A stretch of DNA of 64,000 nt from Lycorma delicatula. Lineage: Eukaryota; Arthropoda; Insecta; Hemiptera; Fulgoridae. The DNA is taken from the NCBI RefSeq assembly GCF_047948215.1, contig NC_134465.1, positions 53,357,341-53,421,340 of the forward strand, read 5' to 3'. The notes beneath the pieces were generated by a model. That model was not told the origin of the DNA. It was given only the letters and a program-made list of their open reading frames with translations, and ran no database searches. This document shows positions 21,811-33,260 of this stretch, one piece after another. The position numbers were made by a program, and so were the translations under genes. How positions within the stretch are numbered: position 1 is the first letter of the stretch; each line of letters opens with the position of its first letter.

Positions 21811-23133
21811 CAGGTTTATTCAAAGAAACGGGAAATTTTAAAAATTAAATAATGTTAATGAAAATTTTTTTTTTAGAAAATGAATTTTATTTCATGTAAT
21901 TGTACAAATGTTGCCATTTTAGGTTACATACATTTTAGTTTATTTTTTAAAGATGACATCTTCCAGATGACCTCCTCTTCTACGTAAACACTCACGAAGT
22001 CTCTTCGTTAAATTGTTTACGGTTTGACGTAACATCTCAACTGGAATTTCCGCAATTGGTTCTCGGATCTTTGCCTTCTGTTCTTCCGTTGTAGCAGGTC
22101 TACTGTGGAACACTTTTAAGGTGACCCAACAAAAAGTAATCGCAAGCTGAGAGATCAGGCGATCTGGGAGGCCATCTAATGTCACCATTTCGTGAAATGA
22201 CACGTTGTCTAAACAATCGGCTGCCATCGATATTCGTGCAGTATGTGACGTTGCTCCGTCTTGTTGAAACCAGGCTGTGTTAAGAATCGGTGGAAATCTC
22301 TTTTGTTGTTCCACAACAAAGGTTTCAAGCACGGCTACGTAATGAGCCGACGTCACTGTAACCGCAATACCGTTGTCTTCCTCAAAAAAATAAGGGCCGT
22401 AAGATGACATAGCACACCACACGGTCACTTTCTGGCTGTGCAACGGACGCTGGTATAGCTGCGTAGGATTTTTTTGTGCCCAGTATCTGAAACTTTGCTT
22501 GTTAACAAATCCACTAAGGTGGAAATGCGATTTGTCTGACATCCACAGTTCGTGAACAAACTCTTTGTTATCATTTATCTTCTGAAGCATTACCTTACAG
22601 AATTGCGCTCGCACAACTGCATCGTTCGGTTTCAGTTCCTGGACGATCTGCAACTTATATGGATGGTGTTGCAAGTCCTTCATTAACATTCTTCGAACAC
22701 TTGAACCATGCAGATGTAAAGATGCTGAGAGACGACGGATTGACGGATGTGGACTTCGTGTGATAGCATCTTGTAAAGCTTGAACATTCTGTGGTGTATG
22801 GACGGTTCGCTCGCGGCCTGGAGGTTTCTTTTTCATTGCCGAACCGGTGTCCTCAAAATTAGATATCCACGTTTTAATTGCATGTGCTGATGGAACACGG
22901 TCGTGCCGTCTCAGATTAAAATGACGGCGAAATTCTCTACGCGCTCCCTCCACACTGTCATTGTTTTTTTAAAACGCTTTTATAGCAAATACACGTTGAA
23001 CACCACTCCAAGGATCCATGACAACTAAATGGCAGGTTAGGTTAGAGAGGCTGGCGCCACTTATCGAGTGGTACCAATCGCCCACGGCTATCAACACAAC
23101 TTTCAAAATTTCCCGTTTCTTTGAATCACTCTG
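21811..23133 (-). mobile_element. Mariner-type transposon, complete ends (M2)
   Basis: Inverted ends share TTCAAAGAAACGGGAAATTT: the left end starts CAGGTTTA at 21811 and the right end is the complement, starting CAGAGTGA and ending at 23133. TA flanks both sides (21809-21810, 23134-23135), the Tc1/mariner target duplication. At 1323 bp it has the size expected of a full element. The encoded transposase is broken (next entry). Confidence 0.95.
21940..23019 (-). pseudogene. Mariner-type (DUF4817) transposase of M2, broken
   Basis: The true start is probably the ATG at 23019 (MDPWSGVQRVFAIKAF), but a TAA at 22969-22971 stops it after 16 codons. The sister copy M4 has TAC there. The long frame then runs 22953-21940. 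It contains N-terminal helix-turn-helix parts (REFRRHFNLRRHDRVPSAHA; SIRRLSASLHLHGSSVRRML), the first catalytic aspartate in MSDKSHFHLSGFVNKQ (family usually SDEAHF) and the second in WFQQDGATSHTA. The third motif, WPPRSPDLSACDYF, is in another frame: indels near 22220 and near 22112 shift reading out and back. The frame therefore looks open but cannot encode the catalytic triad. The C-terminus is RRRGGHLEDVIFKK. Confidence 0.92.
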
Positions 23134-23394
23134 TATAACTAATGTACCCAAAGTGGTATTTCCAGTATATTTACTAATTGCAGTTACATCTCAAACAAAT
23201 TATTTATAATAATTTTAACGTTTTAAAATGAATAAATTAAAATTCATTTCATCGCATCAAATACATATGTTTAAAAAATGAATATAGAGGTTTTAAAGTT
23301 ATGAAATAACTTTAAATATTTATGAAGTTTTATTTACACTGATAAATTATACATGAAATGTATATTAAAACACTGATAAATTAATTTTTTAGGT

Positions 23395-23850
23395 TTTTTT
23401 TTTTTTGGTCTTCAGTCATTTGACTGGTTTGATGCAGCTCTCCAAGATTCCCTATCTAGTGCTATTCGTTTCATTTCAGTATACCCCCTACATCCTACAT
23501 CCCGAACAATTTGTTTTACATATTCCAAACGTGGCCTGCCTACACAATGTTTTCCTTCTACCTGTCCTTCCAATATTAAAGCTACTATTCCAAGATGTCT
23601 TAGTATGTGGCCTGTAAGTCTGTCTCTTCTTTTAACTATATTATTCCAAATGCTTCTTTCTTCATCTATTTGCCGCAATACCTCTTCATTTGTCACTTTA
23701 TCCACCCATCTGATTTTTAACATTCTCCTATAGCACCGCATTTCAAAAGCTTCTAATCTTTTCTTCCCAGGTACTCCGATCGTCCAAGTTTCACTTCCAT
23801 ATAAAGCGACACTCCAAACATTTTTGATGTATACAAATTATATTTATTTA
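23395..23850 (-). pseudogene. LINE-A 3' fragment, copy 2
   Basis: Poly(T) at 23395-23406, then the complement of CTGAAGAC. The frame at 23741-23412 gives an uninterrupted C-terminal segment (MRCYRRMLKIRWVDKVTNEE ... SWRAASNQSND, stop six bases before the A-tail). 5' of the frame an internal deletion of about 40 bp joins CCAAACAT to TTTTGATGTA. It is truncated at about 23850. Confidence 0.93.
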
Positions 23851-23854
23851 GATT

Positions 23855-24580
23855 TTATGAATCCGTAATTTTTTCAGTTTTTAATTAGCTCTAATAGAAA
23901 GAGAATTTTGGAAGTTTATTTACTACGCGCCCTCTAGGTACCTATAGCCTCTAGATATCTCACCTCTATGATACTCGTAGCTATATTACATTTTGATGTT
24001 TATTGTAAAATTCTCTAAGAACTAGGCTGGTTCTCTCTCAAAAGGTATAATTCTTCTTCATAATAACAACCGCGTAAATACCGGTAAAAAACAAGGAAAG
24101 CTACTCAAACGTCGGGTTAGGAAGTGTTGCCACTTTCACCTTTCAGTCTCGTCCCATAAATGTTTTTTTTTTCTTTTCTTAAGTCCTTTCAAAGAATTTT
24201 TATTAAGAATTTAGCAAGAATGAACTGTTGAAAATCCGGTAGAAGGATGGCTCCGATACCGGGATGAACAATTTTTTATTACTGGAATTAGGAATTCCAC
24301 AGTGATGGGATAAGTGTCTAAATGTGCCGATGGATTATATAGAAAACTAATATTTGTTTCATTTTCATTGAATAAATAATAACGTTTCTACAGTCATTTA
24401 ATCTATTGAACGAACTTTATAGATTATGAATTAAACGATTTTTTAATTTGATTAGATAAATGTAACTTTCTGATATTTTTAAAATAAATATTGTATTACA
24501 GCGTTTCCCTAGATGAATAATATTTTCTATTATGGATTAATTAATACCAAATAATTTACAAAGTCAGTTCGGGTGAATCC
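23855..24580. other. No gene recognised
   Basis: AT-rich single-copy-looking sequence with no supported feature. Confidence 0.55.
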
Positions 24581-24593
24581 AGACTATTCACTC

Positions 24594-24889
24594 ACCCATC
24601 GGGTTGGTCTAGTGGTGAACCCGTCTTCCCAAATCAGCTGATTTGGAAGTCGAGAGTTCCAGCGTTCAACTCCTAGTAAAGCCAGTTATTTTTACACGGA
24701 TTTGAATACTAGATCGTGGATACCGGTTTTCTTTGGTGGTTGGGTTTCAATTAACACACATTTCAGGAATGGGTCGACCTGAGACTGTACAAGACTACAC
24801 TTCATTTACAATCATACATATCATCCTCATTCATCCTCCGAAGTATTATCTGAACGGTAGTTACCGGAGGTTAAACAGGAAAAAAGAAA
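24594..24889 (+). mobile_element. tRNA-derived SINE (SINE-A copy 5)
   Basis: Full length, head CGGGTTGGTCTAGTGGTGAA to tail GGTTAAACAGGAAAAAAGA. The 13-bp target duplication AGACTATTCACTC is at 24581-24593 and 24890-24902. Confidence 0.92.
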
Positions 24890-24917
24890 AGACTATTCAC
24901 TCGAGTTAGTATTCTCC

Positions 24918-25190
24918 TTACCGCCGGGTTGGTCTACTGGTGAACTCGTCATCACAAATTAGCTGATTTCGAAGTCAAAAGTTCTAAAATTCAAATTCCA
25001 GTAAAGGCAGTTACTTTTATACGGATTTGAATACTAGATCGTGAATATCTGTGTTGTTTGGTGGTTGGGTTTCAATTAACCATACATCTCAGGAACGGTC
25101 GACCTGAAACTGTAAAAGACTACACTTCATTTACATTCATATCATCCTCTGAAGTTATACCTTACGGCGGTTCTGCAGACTAGAAAAAGA
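24918..25190 (+). mobile_element. Older SINE-A copy 6, next to copy 5
   Basis: Starts CCGCCGGGTTGGTCTACTGG and ends in a purine run after CTGCAGACTAG. It is clearly more diverged than copy 5. A weak duplication (TATTCTCC / TATTCGCC) may flank it. The spacer to copy 5 is under 30 bp. Confidence 0.85.
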
Positions 25191-25194
25191 GAAA

Positions 25195-26090
25195 ATATTC
25201 GCCCTCTGGGTTTTGAGACCCGATTCGGGTTCTCCAATAAAAATTATGGGAGGGGATATCTTTCGGGAAATTTCGATTGAAAAATCGGAGGGGCAGAAGT
25301 GGTTGAAGTTTTGGAAAATACATCCGTCTGAAACGGTAGTTTACTCCGTCGCTCATTTCTAATATATCGAAACATATTTTAACACTTATTAAATAATAAA
25401 GTGTTGTTTAATTAATAAACAGAATAAACTTATTTGAACACGACAGCGTTCAGACATATACAATATTTTTAAAAAATCGTTGCCCGATTACCCGACGTTT
25501 TTTTTACAAATGTACCTTTTTATTAATATTACGTAATATTATAAATCACCGTTACGTAAGTCGAAACATTACCGTTGTTCAGAAGAAGATTACGTTGTTG
25601 TAATAAATCATAAACTATGCTTTTACTTTCTACAATATTTATATATTATTAATTTTTATCAAACACTAGATCTTACAAGAAAGGACAATTTAACAAAGTG
25701 TCTGCTCTATTTTATACATACATAAAAAAAAAACTAACAGCCATTTAAATCACCTAACCGATCGAGAGTTTTATTATTATTATATTTTAAAATAAAATTA
25801 ATTACAAAACGGTGAATTTGTCAAACGTAAATGGAGAGGTATGTTTTTCTACGTTACGGTTCGGTTATCGTAGCCTTAGAGACTTAATTTAAAACTCTTT
25901 CTCGTAAAAGATTCCGCCATAATTCATTTACAATAGGCTAAAAATTGACTTCAATATGATATATTTATTATCTCGTTCTCTAAGAATTAATACGTATGTT
26001 AAAATAATTTTTAAAAACCCGGATACTACAAAACGTTGCATTATGTTTGACATTTACTGAACTATATGAATACATTTATGTAAAAAAGTA
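25195..26090. other. No gene recognised
   Basis: AT-rich, no repeat that I can match elsewhere in the window. Confidence 0.55.
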
Positions 26091-26094
26091 ATTT

Positions 26095-26560
26095 TTGTCT
26101 ATTATTTTATTTTTATTATTATCTATTAGGTCTGAAAAAGGATACTTTACATTAGTCGAATCAATTATGAGATATGGTCTTACATCTTATGGTTCTGTAC
26201 CACAGTGTATTTTAAATCCGGTCGAAAACCATTTAATTAGAATTTTTAAAGTTTTATTTGGACATACTGATATGGCTAGTGTAGAAATTTTGAAGTTACA
26301 TAATTTGTTGATGTATTATATTGTGCTTTTGAAGAACTATTCTGTAGACACTTAAAGAATATAAAATAACGAATTATGAATTAAGAGGAACAATATTGTT
26401 TAATGTGCCGCGATATTTCACTAGTTATGGGAGGTCAACATCCAAGTTTTTTGTTCCTTCTTATTTTAATCAACTTCTGATTAGATTTGAGATCTATAAA
26501 TGGCATTTCTAGATTGAAGATTGAACTGAAACATCATTTTTTGGCATTAGCCTAAATTTT
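26095..26560 (+). pseudogene. Decayed LINE C-terminal region (LINE-C)
   Basis: The frame at 26095-26355 reads YFTLVESIMRYGLTSYGSVP, then NPVENHLIRIFKVLFGH, the post-RT region of Jockey/CR1-like LINEs (pattern 'LY..L..S...YG...WG'). After a frameshift near 26355 the next segment reads NYELRGTILFNVPRYFTSYG and FFVPSYFNQL, the usual continuation. A third shift leads to the end near 26560. No poly(A) is seen. It is unrelated to LINE-A. Confidence 0.65.
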
Positions 26561-26564
26561 CACT

Positions 26565-27100
26565 GAAATCTTTTTTTCATCTGTCAGAATATAGAGTTTT
26601 GATTTTTATGCGAAATTAGTTTATTATATTCATGTTCATTTTGGACATTAAAATTGAAATAATTTTCTTTGTAAACACATCATTTTTACGACATAAGAGA
26701 AATTTTATTCTAATGATAAAATATGTAAAAACTACTTAATATATTATTGTATATTATAAAATATTGTATAATAATTAATAGAAATTAAATAGAAATAGTT
26801 TTGGTTGTAATTCCTCAAAATAGCTTATTGTAGCTTAGAGGAAATTTTATGATGATTATGATACAACTCAATAAATAAAAAATTATTATTATACATATTT
26901 TAGAAAGAAGTTTGAAAATAAATATATCTATGAGTTTGATCAGTGTCAAGTATGAAGAAAAGTTATGGACTGGTTTGTTTGCAATCTGTTGTTCAATGTA
27001 TAGGTCTTTTGATCAGCATCCAAAGCAAGGAACTTCAGAAGTTTCACTTTTGAATTCTGAATATTTTTATAGTACTTAGTGTAGGAATTGAATGCGTTCC
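26565..27100. other. AT-rich, nothing recognised
   Basis: No supported feature. Confidence 0.55.
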
Positions 27101-27102
27101 AA

Positions 27103-27775
27103 TAAAAAAAATCTGATGTGGACACTACATGACTTCTTTGTACGCCTATTAAATTACAGATTCACATTTTTTTAAATGAAAATTTTATTTAATTAATAAC
27201 TTCTGATATCTTTTCATTTTTTTTTATATTATTGAATTATTATTTATTGTATTTTTTTTTACAATCAGAGGTTAATAATTATTAATTAATCAATATATTT
27301 AAATTAAAAAAAAGTTAAAAAAAGAAAACGAAGTCGGATTCGAACTGATGTGCTTTCCCCTTGTAAGATCCAAATATTTCATTAATTAAAATTTTATTTG
27401 GCAATAACTCTGGAACCAATGAAAATAAGTACCACTTATCGTACCATATATAGTTGAAAAGCTTTCAGTGAGGCCTTATTATTGCAATTAAGAAAAAGTC
27501 CAAAATCCAAAAAATTTGGATTTTGGGCTTTTTTGGAAACTTTTGGTCGAGTCGATTCCAACCAAAATGAGAGGTGTACATCTAGATGTTACAACAGTTC
27601 TAAATCTAAAATTTCAACATTCTACGGCTCATCGTTTTTGATTTATGCGAGATACATTCAGTACATACGTACGTACAGATGTCACGTCGAAACTAGTCAA
27701 AATGACGTCAGAGATGGTCAAAATGGATATTTCCGTTGAAATACAATACTTCCTTGTACTGGAAGTAACAAGAAT
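27103..27775 (-). repeat. Family-A repeat copy A4
   Basis: Runs from the terminal hairpin ATGTGG-ACA-CTACAT (27116-27130) and ACTTCTTTGTACG to TACTTCCTTGTAC at about 27762-27774. About 670 bp, near full length, no SINE. The frame at 27482-27739 is chance. Confidence 0.88.
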
Positions 27776-27779
27776 GCAA

Positions 27780-28585
27780 ATCGAAAAACTGTTTTGCGCA
27801 TAAGATTACATTTTTATTCAGGACTCTTAAACACAATTCACATATCCAAAATCATTCTTATTTATTTAATAAAATGAATTTAAAGGTATGGAAGGTGTCG
27901 AAAACCTCATTGTAAAGATTACAGAGGTAGCATTGCCGCCTTTCAGTCAAATTGTCATACTTGCCAAAAGGGACGCCCCTCGATAAAAATATGAAAAAAA
28001 TTCATGTTAGTATATTATTTAATATACATCATGAATGCCAGGATTAATAATAATTACATAAATTGACATATAATAATATAGTATGTATAAATTTAAACGT
28101 TAATAATTATATTCAGTAGATTTAGCGCAGTGAAACCTTTTTTCCTGTCACACAAAAAAAACAAGCGAGTTGGATTTCCCATTCATGAGCGAATTAATTT
28201 TTAAAGGAGAATAAGTATATTTTAATTTGATGCAATTAAATAAGTGCAGATCATAATAAATTTGCACTGCAAGTGGAATTGGTAAATCGTATGTAAAAAC
28301 ATCCAGTTTTGTTAGTTCATTTAATAACATAAGGTAGCACGAGAAGGTGAAACTGTAGGCTGAGATCCAAGGTTTACAAGACATTCATACTCATACTGAA
28401 GTGTATAGTTTAATTAACAGTTTTAGTTATAGATAAATATATCGGTATTATAATATTTGAAAATAGAAAACATTTGAAAAGTGAGTAAAACCAGTTCAAT
28501 GACTAATATAGTATATAAAAATTTCAATATAATTTAGAAACTAGACAACGAGCTCGGGTCAAAATAAATTACATAATTACACTGA
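27780..28585. other. No gene recognised
   Basis: AT-rich. The 78-codon minus frame at 28148-28384 has no recognisable motif. Confidence 0.5.
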
Positions 28586-28590
28586 AAATA

Positions 28591-29921
28591 CAGGGCGTTT
28601 CATAATGTTCTTCGGAGTTTCGAAAATTCATTAACAAAAAACTATTTCACTCATAAGAATAAAACGAAGTACTGTACGAAAGAGTACTTCAAATAGTTTT
28701 TTTTCACATATACTAGACAGTTAGTAAACCATTTGCTCGCTACGCGTCGACAGTAGAGAAAATGGCTGCCACGGGAAGCGAGAAGTCGTTTTGCGTGTTA
28801 GAATTTCACTTGTCAAAGTCAGTAATTTCTGTGCAACGTGCGTTTCGGTTGAAATTTCATAAGGAGCCACCAAGTGACAATTCAATTCGTGCATGGTATA
28901 AACAATTCAGTGAAACCGGTTGCTTGTGCAAGCGAAAATCAACCGGTCGTCCATCAACCTCAGAAGTCAATGTCGAACGTGTGCGTGCAAGTTGCATTCG
29001 CAGCCCGTCAAAATCGACTGCGGCTGCAGGCAGAGAATTAGGAATTACGAAAACAACAGTGTGGAGAGTTCTCCGTAAACGTTTATTATGCAAACCGTAC
29101 CGTCTTCAATTAATCCAGAGTCTTTCTGATGGAGATAAAACACGTAGGCTCGATTTTTTGTTACAGTTACAGGAAAAGATGTTGTTAGATGAAGGTTTCG
29201 TAAACAAAATAATTTTCAGCGATGAAGCTACTTTCCATATTAGCGGCAAAGTAAACCGTCATAACGTGCGAGTTTGGGGAACTGAAAACCCACACGCTTA
29301 TGTGGAACACATTCGGGATTCTCCGAAAGTAAACGTTTTTGTGCGATCTCTCGTAAGCCAGTGTATGGACCGTTCTTTTTTATGGAAACGACAGTAACCG
29401 GCATTGATATACCTGGATATGTTACAATTATGGCTTAGCTACTCAACGACTTCATTTTCCAGTAAGATGATTGTCCTGCCCGTTTTCATAACGAGGTTCG
29501 ACAGTACATTAACACAACAATACCTCGGCGCTGGATAGGACGTGCGTCTGAAGAAAACCAACACATTATGCTGTGGCCACCAAGATCACCAGACCTCACG
29601 CCGTGTGATTTCTTTCTCTGGGGTTAGGTGAAAGATAAGGTGTTTATCACACCGATGCTGCACGATATCGCTGAGCTAAAGGATCGCATTATCAATGCAA
29701 TCAACTTTATCGAAAATAACATGTTAGAACGAGTTTGGCAAGAGCTAGACTTTCGTGTTGATGTGTGCCGTGTCACCAGAGGAGGACATATTCAACATTT
29801 ATAGATTTTAACAAAAACTGTTTGAGTCCCTGCTTCACCTCGTACAACTTTCATTTAGGTAAGTGAAATACGTTTTTGTACTGAATTTTTGTAACTCCTA
29901 AAAACATTATGAAACGCTCTG
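28591..29921 (+). mobile_element. Mariner-type transposon, complete ends (M3)
   Basis: The ends begin CAGGGCGTTTCATAATGTT (left) and CAGAGCGTTTCATAATGTT (reverse of right), continuing with GGAGTT-like similarity. TA flanks at 28589-28590 and 29922-29923. At 1331 bp it has the size of a full mariner. It is a different family from M1 and M2. Confidence 0.95.
28762..29804 (+). pseudogene. Mariner-type transposase of M3, frameshift plus three stops
   Basis: DUF4817-like transposase. The ATG at 28762 gives MAATGSEKSFCVLEFHLSKS, with helix-turn-helix segments (about residues 10-60; AAAGRELGITKTTVWRVLRK about 90-112) and first catalytic aspartate in IIFSDEATFHISGKVNRHN. One T is missing in the T-run near 29338, so the frame that should read VNVFCAISRKPVYGPFFF turns into VNVFVRSL and ends at 29397. 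In the restored reading direction there are also stops at 29436, 29463 and 29625. The remaining motifs (second aspartate in DDCPARFHNEV, third in WPPRSPDLTPCDFFLWG) and the C-terminus TRGGHIQHL, with stop at 29802-29804, are otherwise preserved. Non-functional. Confidence 0.93.
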
Positions 29922-29924
29922 TAT

Positions 29925-30560
29925 AAAAGGAATACAGAAACATATCTTTTAGATTGTCATTTTAAATGTTTATAATAATGAATAAAGCCCATTTCTGGGC
30001 CATAGAATCCTTCTATTGGGTTTGTATGGTTTCGTTCTTTCAATTATTTTGTAATGCTTTTTTTGTAGTTTACCTTTTACTAGTAATAGTAAACGGGATG
30101 ATTTTAAGATATTGTCGTGTGTTCACGACTCGATCTCGATATTCAGAGAATGACAGTTTAGAATGTTTATATAATTACAGTTTAATGATTTATAAACATA
30201 ATTACAACAAGACAAATCAATATTAATGACAATGGTGATGATGATGATGATAATAATAATAATAACAATAATACAATTAATGAAGAATAGTAAATAAACA
30301 AATATTAATCATAGTGATCATAGTAATAATCAGGATAATAATAATAATAATAAATCTCACATTAATAATTAGGATGACAATAGTGAACAATAATAATATT
30401 ACTCGTCAAACAAATAATCATAAACGTCAATCATAATAATAAACAGAGATTACGTACATAATACTTGACATAATCAAAACAGTAAACAATCATAATATCA
30501 CACGTCAAATAGTAATAATAAACAGAGATCACACACAAGAGAGAGTTTAAAATAATCGTT
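29925..30560. repeat. GAT/AAT-rich simple repeats and a 78-bp tandem pair
   Basis: 30231-30400 is a GAT/AAT/AAC-type imperfect microsatellite. A ~78-bp unit containing AATAAACAGAGAT lies at about 30425 and again at about 30503. Confidence 0.6.
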
Positions 30561-31384
30561 CAGGATTTATTACAGGTAGATTAAAAAATCAGAATTTAGA
30601 CCCGTTAACAAAAGATAATAGCATAATCGCCAATCTTAACACTTTTAACCACTAGTCTTGTATTAACAAACAATAGTACACTAGATAAGACTAAGTATAA
30701 AGTTCACTGCACATACCTTTACTAACCACAAATAAAACTAACTACCCTAACAGTTTATCAATAAAATTTAATAAATTTATTTCTTTCACTTATAGTTTTA
30801 TAGTAACTCACCGATAATATTTCTTGTTTACTGGAATTACTCGTGGCGTCACCACATTCGAATAGAACTTAATTCACGCTGGAAATTCAACTGCCCTCCT
30901 CGCAGAATGTTCTCGCTGACTGACTTCTCGCAGATTTACATCGCAGATTCTCCTCGCGGACTGAAGTCGTAACGTTTCGTTAGATTGGTTCGCAGTCTAC
31001 GCACAACTCTCAGCCTCTCCTCGCGGAATTGAAGTCGTAACGTCTCGCTGGATTAGTTCGCAGAACTGCACTTTAAATGGACTTCCCAGGGATATTTATA
31101 TTCCTTTTTTTTATCTGCCGGACCGAACCCAACTCGAAGCGTGAGACGGAGGTTTTCGTTTCCATGAATTTCATAACCATATCCGATAACTTTTCTCACT
31201 GTAAAAATAGGTGTTTATTGTGTGTCAGAAGACAATTGTTAAGCGAATCTGTTACCTTTACTAAAAAGGTTCCTTTTTTGTCCCTTTCTGGATTTCTTCC
31301 ATTATTATCTTTTCTACTACTTTCATAATAATTGGTAGGAAACCGTTACTCAGGTCCGCTACAATATACTCAGGTCTTGTTACA
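30560..31384 (-). promoter_or_regulatory. LTR-like or promoter-like block
   Basis: Read on the minus strand: the start TGTAACAAGACCTGAG (31384) is followed by a near repeat, TTGTAGCGGACCTGAGTAAC. A TATAAATA box lies at about 31090-31097, with a TCC-ATTTAAAG start-like region ~25 bp later. A GC-richer leader with a 67-bp tandem pair (CCTCGCGGA...GAAGTCGTAACGT at 30952 and 31019) follows, then a good splice-donor string ATCG/GTGAGTTA at about 30814-30806. An AATAAA stands near 30572, with GT-rich sequence after it. This order suits a solo LTR of an LTR retrotransposon, but also a host promoter with a non-coding first exon. The 3' LTR end and target duplication were not found. Confidence 0.4.
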
Positions 31385-31389
31385 ATATA

Positions 31390-32125
31390 CAAATATAATT
31401 TATAAAAAATTTTGAAAGAGGTAGATTTATGTTTATGGGATAAGATTTTTTTAAATTTAATCAAAGGTAGCAAATTGGTTTTTATTGATGTCCAGGAAGG
31501 TATTGGATCTTTTGTTTAAAATGACCTTCTGAATTAGTCCGTAAAGATTGATGTGTGCATCCCGGGAAACTCTGAATATAAAAAATTACGGGTCTTATTT
31601 CGAAAGCTGACGCATTCCTAATTTTCATTTTCCGAATTACCAATATCGTTATTAGTAACCATAATTATTAGTTATTAGTATCCGCAATTATTTATGGATT
31701 AAGTAATAACGTACAATATTAGTTACATCGCTGGGTGTTTACCAGTCGGTGAAGTCAATTATTTCAATCCTGTACTGGGTGTGTTTGCTATTCTGATACT
31801 ATTCGTTATTTTTATGAGACGTGAGTTTTATTGTCTTAATCCCTGATGTTCCAGATATACAATATCCGGTTCGCTTTTTAACGAGTTAAAGATATTTTAC
31901 ATAATCCTAGGTTTTACGTATAGGATAATGAAATGTCTCTTTCATTAAGCGATAGGGAAAATAAATGGTGTTTTGCAAAGGCGAGTTGTGGCAAATCTGA
32001 TCGTTTAAGGAAAGGTGGTACGTACTGCAATCCAGCAAAATGAAATGGAAGTTGTTTATTTTCTGTATGTATGGAGTAAAAAATATACCGGTTTTATGGA
32101 AAATTTGATTCTAGTAGTGTCTCTG
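31390..32125. other. No gene recognised
   Basis: No frame or repeat I can support. Confidence 0.5.
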
Positions 32126-32797
32126 TAACTGTAGAAAAAAAAATACAAATTTTGGAATTTTTTAAACACATTTTGTTTATTTAAACATATGATGATAATC
32201 TATATATATAAAAATGAATGTTTGTCTGTCTGTCTGTCTGTATGTCTCTTATGCCTTCCTAAATCATTCATCCGATAGCGATGAAACTTTGGGGAGTGGT
32301 TGGACGCATGCCAGGGAAGGTTTCTGAGTTAGTAAAATACGGGGTTTTCCGAAATTTCCCAAAATTTTCCGAATAAGTCCTAAAATAAACTAAAAATGGT
32401 TTAAGTTAGGAGTATGGAGCCTTCATATCTCAGGGACCAGTACAGATATAGTAGTGAAATTTGATGTAGGTATCCCGTTAGAAATTAAGAAACACGTGTT
32501 TCGTAGTTTTCCGAAATTTCCTGAACTTTTCCGAATAAATCCTACAACTATTACGCTTAGATTATGATAAAATGAGATATTTTTAAAAATAATATTGTAC
32601 TTTAAAAAACTGGAGTTCATATATAGGTGTCAGACTTAGAATTGTACGATAAAGGTGGTTTGATATTTGTTAAAATGATAGCGCACTTAATTTAAATCTG
32701 TTATTTTGAAAATTAAAATATAAAACTTTCGTAGTTGTGAACATTGCATTCCGACATTTTAATTTTCAACCAATTTCAACGCCATTTCTGTGCAGGT

Positions 32798-32979
32798 ATG
32801 CCTCCCAAAAAACAAGTGATAGGTCGTTCTACATCTCAAACACGAAAGAAAAAGGCAATACGAGCATCAGAAACAAACGAGCAACGAGAAGCGAGATTGG
32901 AATCCAGTTGAGAACGTAATGTTCGAATCCGTTCATCAGAAACAAATGAGCAACGAGAAGTGAGATTGAAAATTTAAAG
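32798..32979 (+). pseudogene. N-terminus of Helitron Rep-helicase
   Basis: The ATG at 32798 starts MPPKKQVIGRSTSQTRKKKA, then IRASETNEQREARLESS, a TGA in frame, and a second repeat RIRSSETNEQREVRLKI before TAA. The tandem SETNEQRE(A/V)RL units are typical of the basic N-terminal region of insect Helitron proteins, ahead of the Rep nuclease domain. Nothing of the Rep domain (His-hydrophobe-His, two Tyr) remains. The break to the helicase end is at about 32980. Confidence 0.8.
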
Positions 32980-33260
32980 GCGAAGATGTACTGTTGCCGC
33001 GCATCCCAATGATTCCAACAGATATGCCATTCGAATTCAAACGTTTGCAGTTTCCGGTGCGACTCGCCTTTGCATTGACCATCAACAAAGCACAAGGACA
33101 ATCGCTACAAGTGTGTGGACTGAATATGGAAAATCCAAAAAAAAAATGGCCTGCTCACGCGTCAGAAAACCTTCTAATTTATTTGTGTACGCACCAGAAG
33201 GAAAAACAAAAAAACCATTGTGTATCCAAAAGCACTTCAATAAATATCATTCAATCCAAA
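32980..33260 (+). pseudogene. C-terminus of Helitron Pif1-type helicase
   Basis: GEDVLLPRIPMIPTDMPFEF, then KRLQFPVRLAFALTINKAQG, QSLQVCGLNMENP: the end of the Pif1-like 5'-3' helicase including the TINKAQGQS motif. A deletion and frameshift at about 33135 then pass to another frame with MACSRVRKPSNLFVYAPEGK, the last helicase motif (usually YVACSRV). The segment CFSHGQLYV-like that should lie between is gone. It is fused directly to the N-terminal remnant, so the nuclease and most of the helicase are deleted. Confidence 0.88.
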
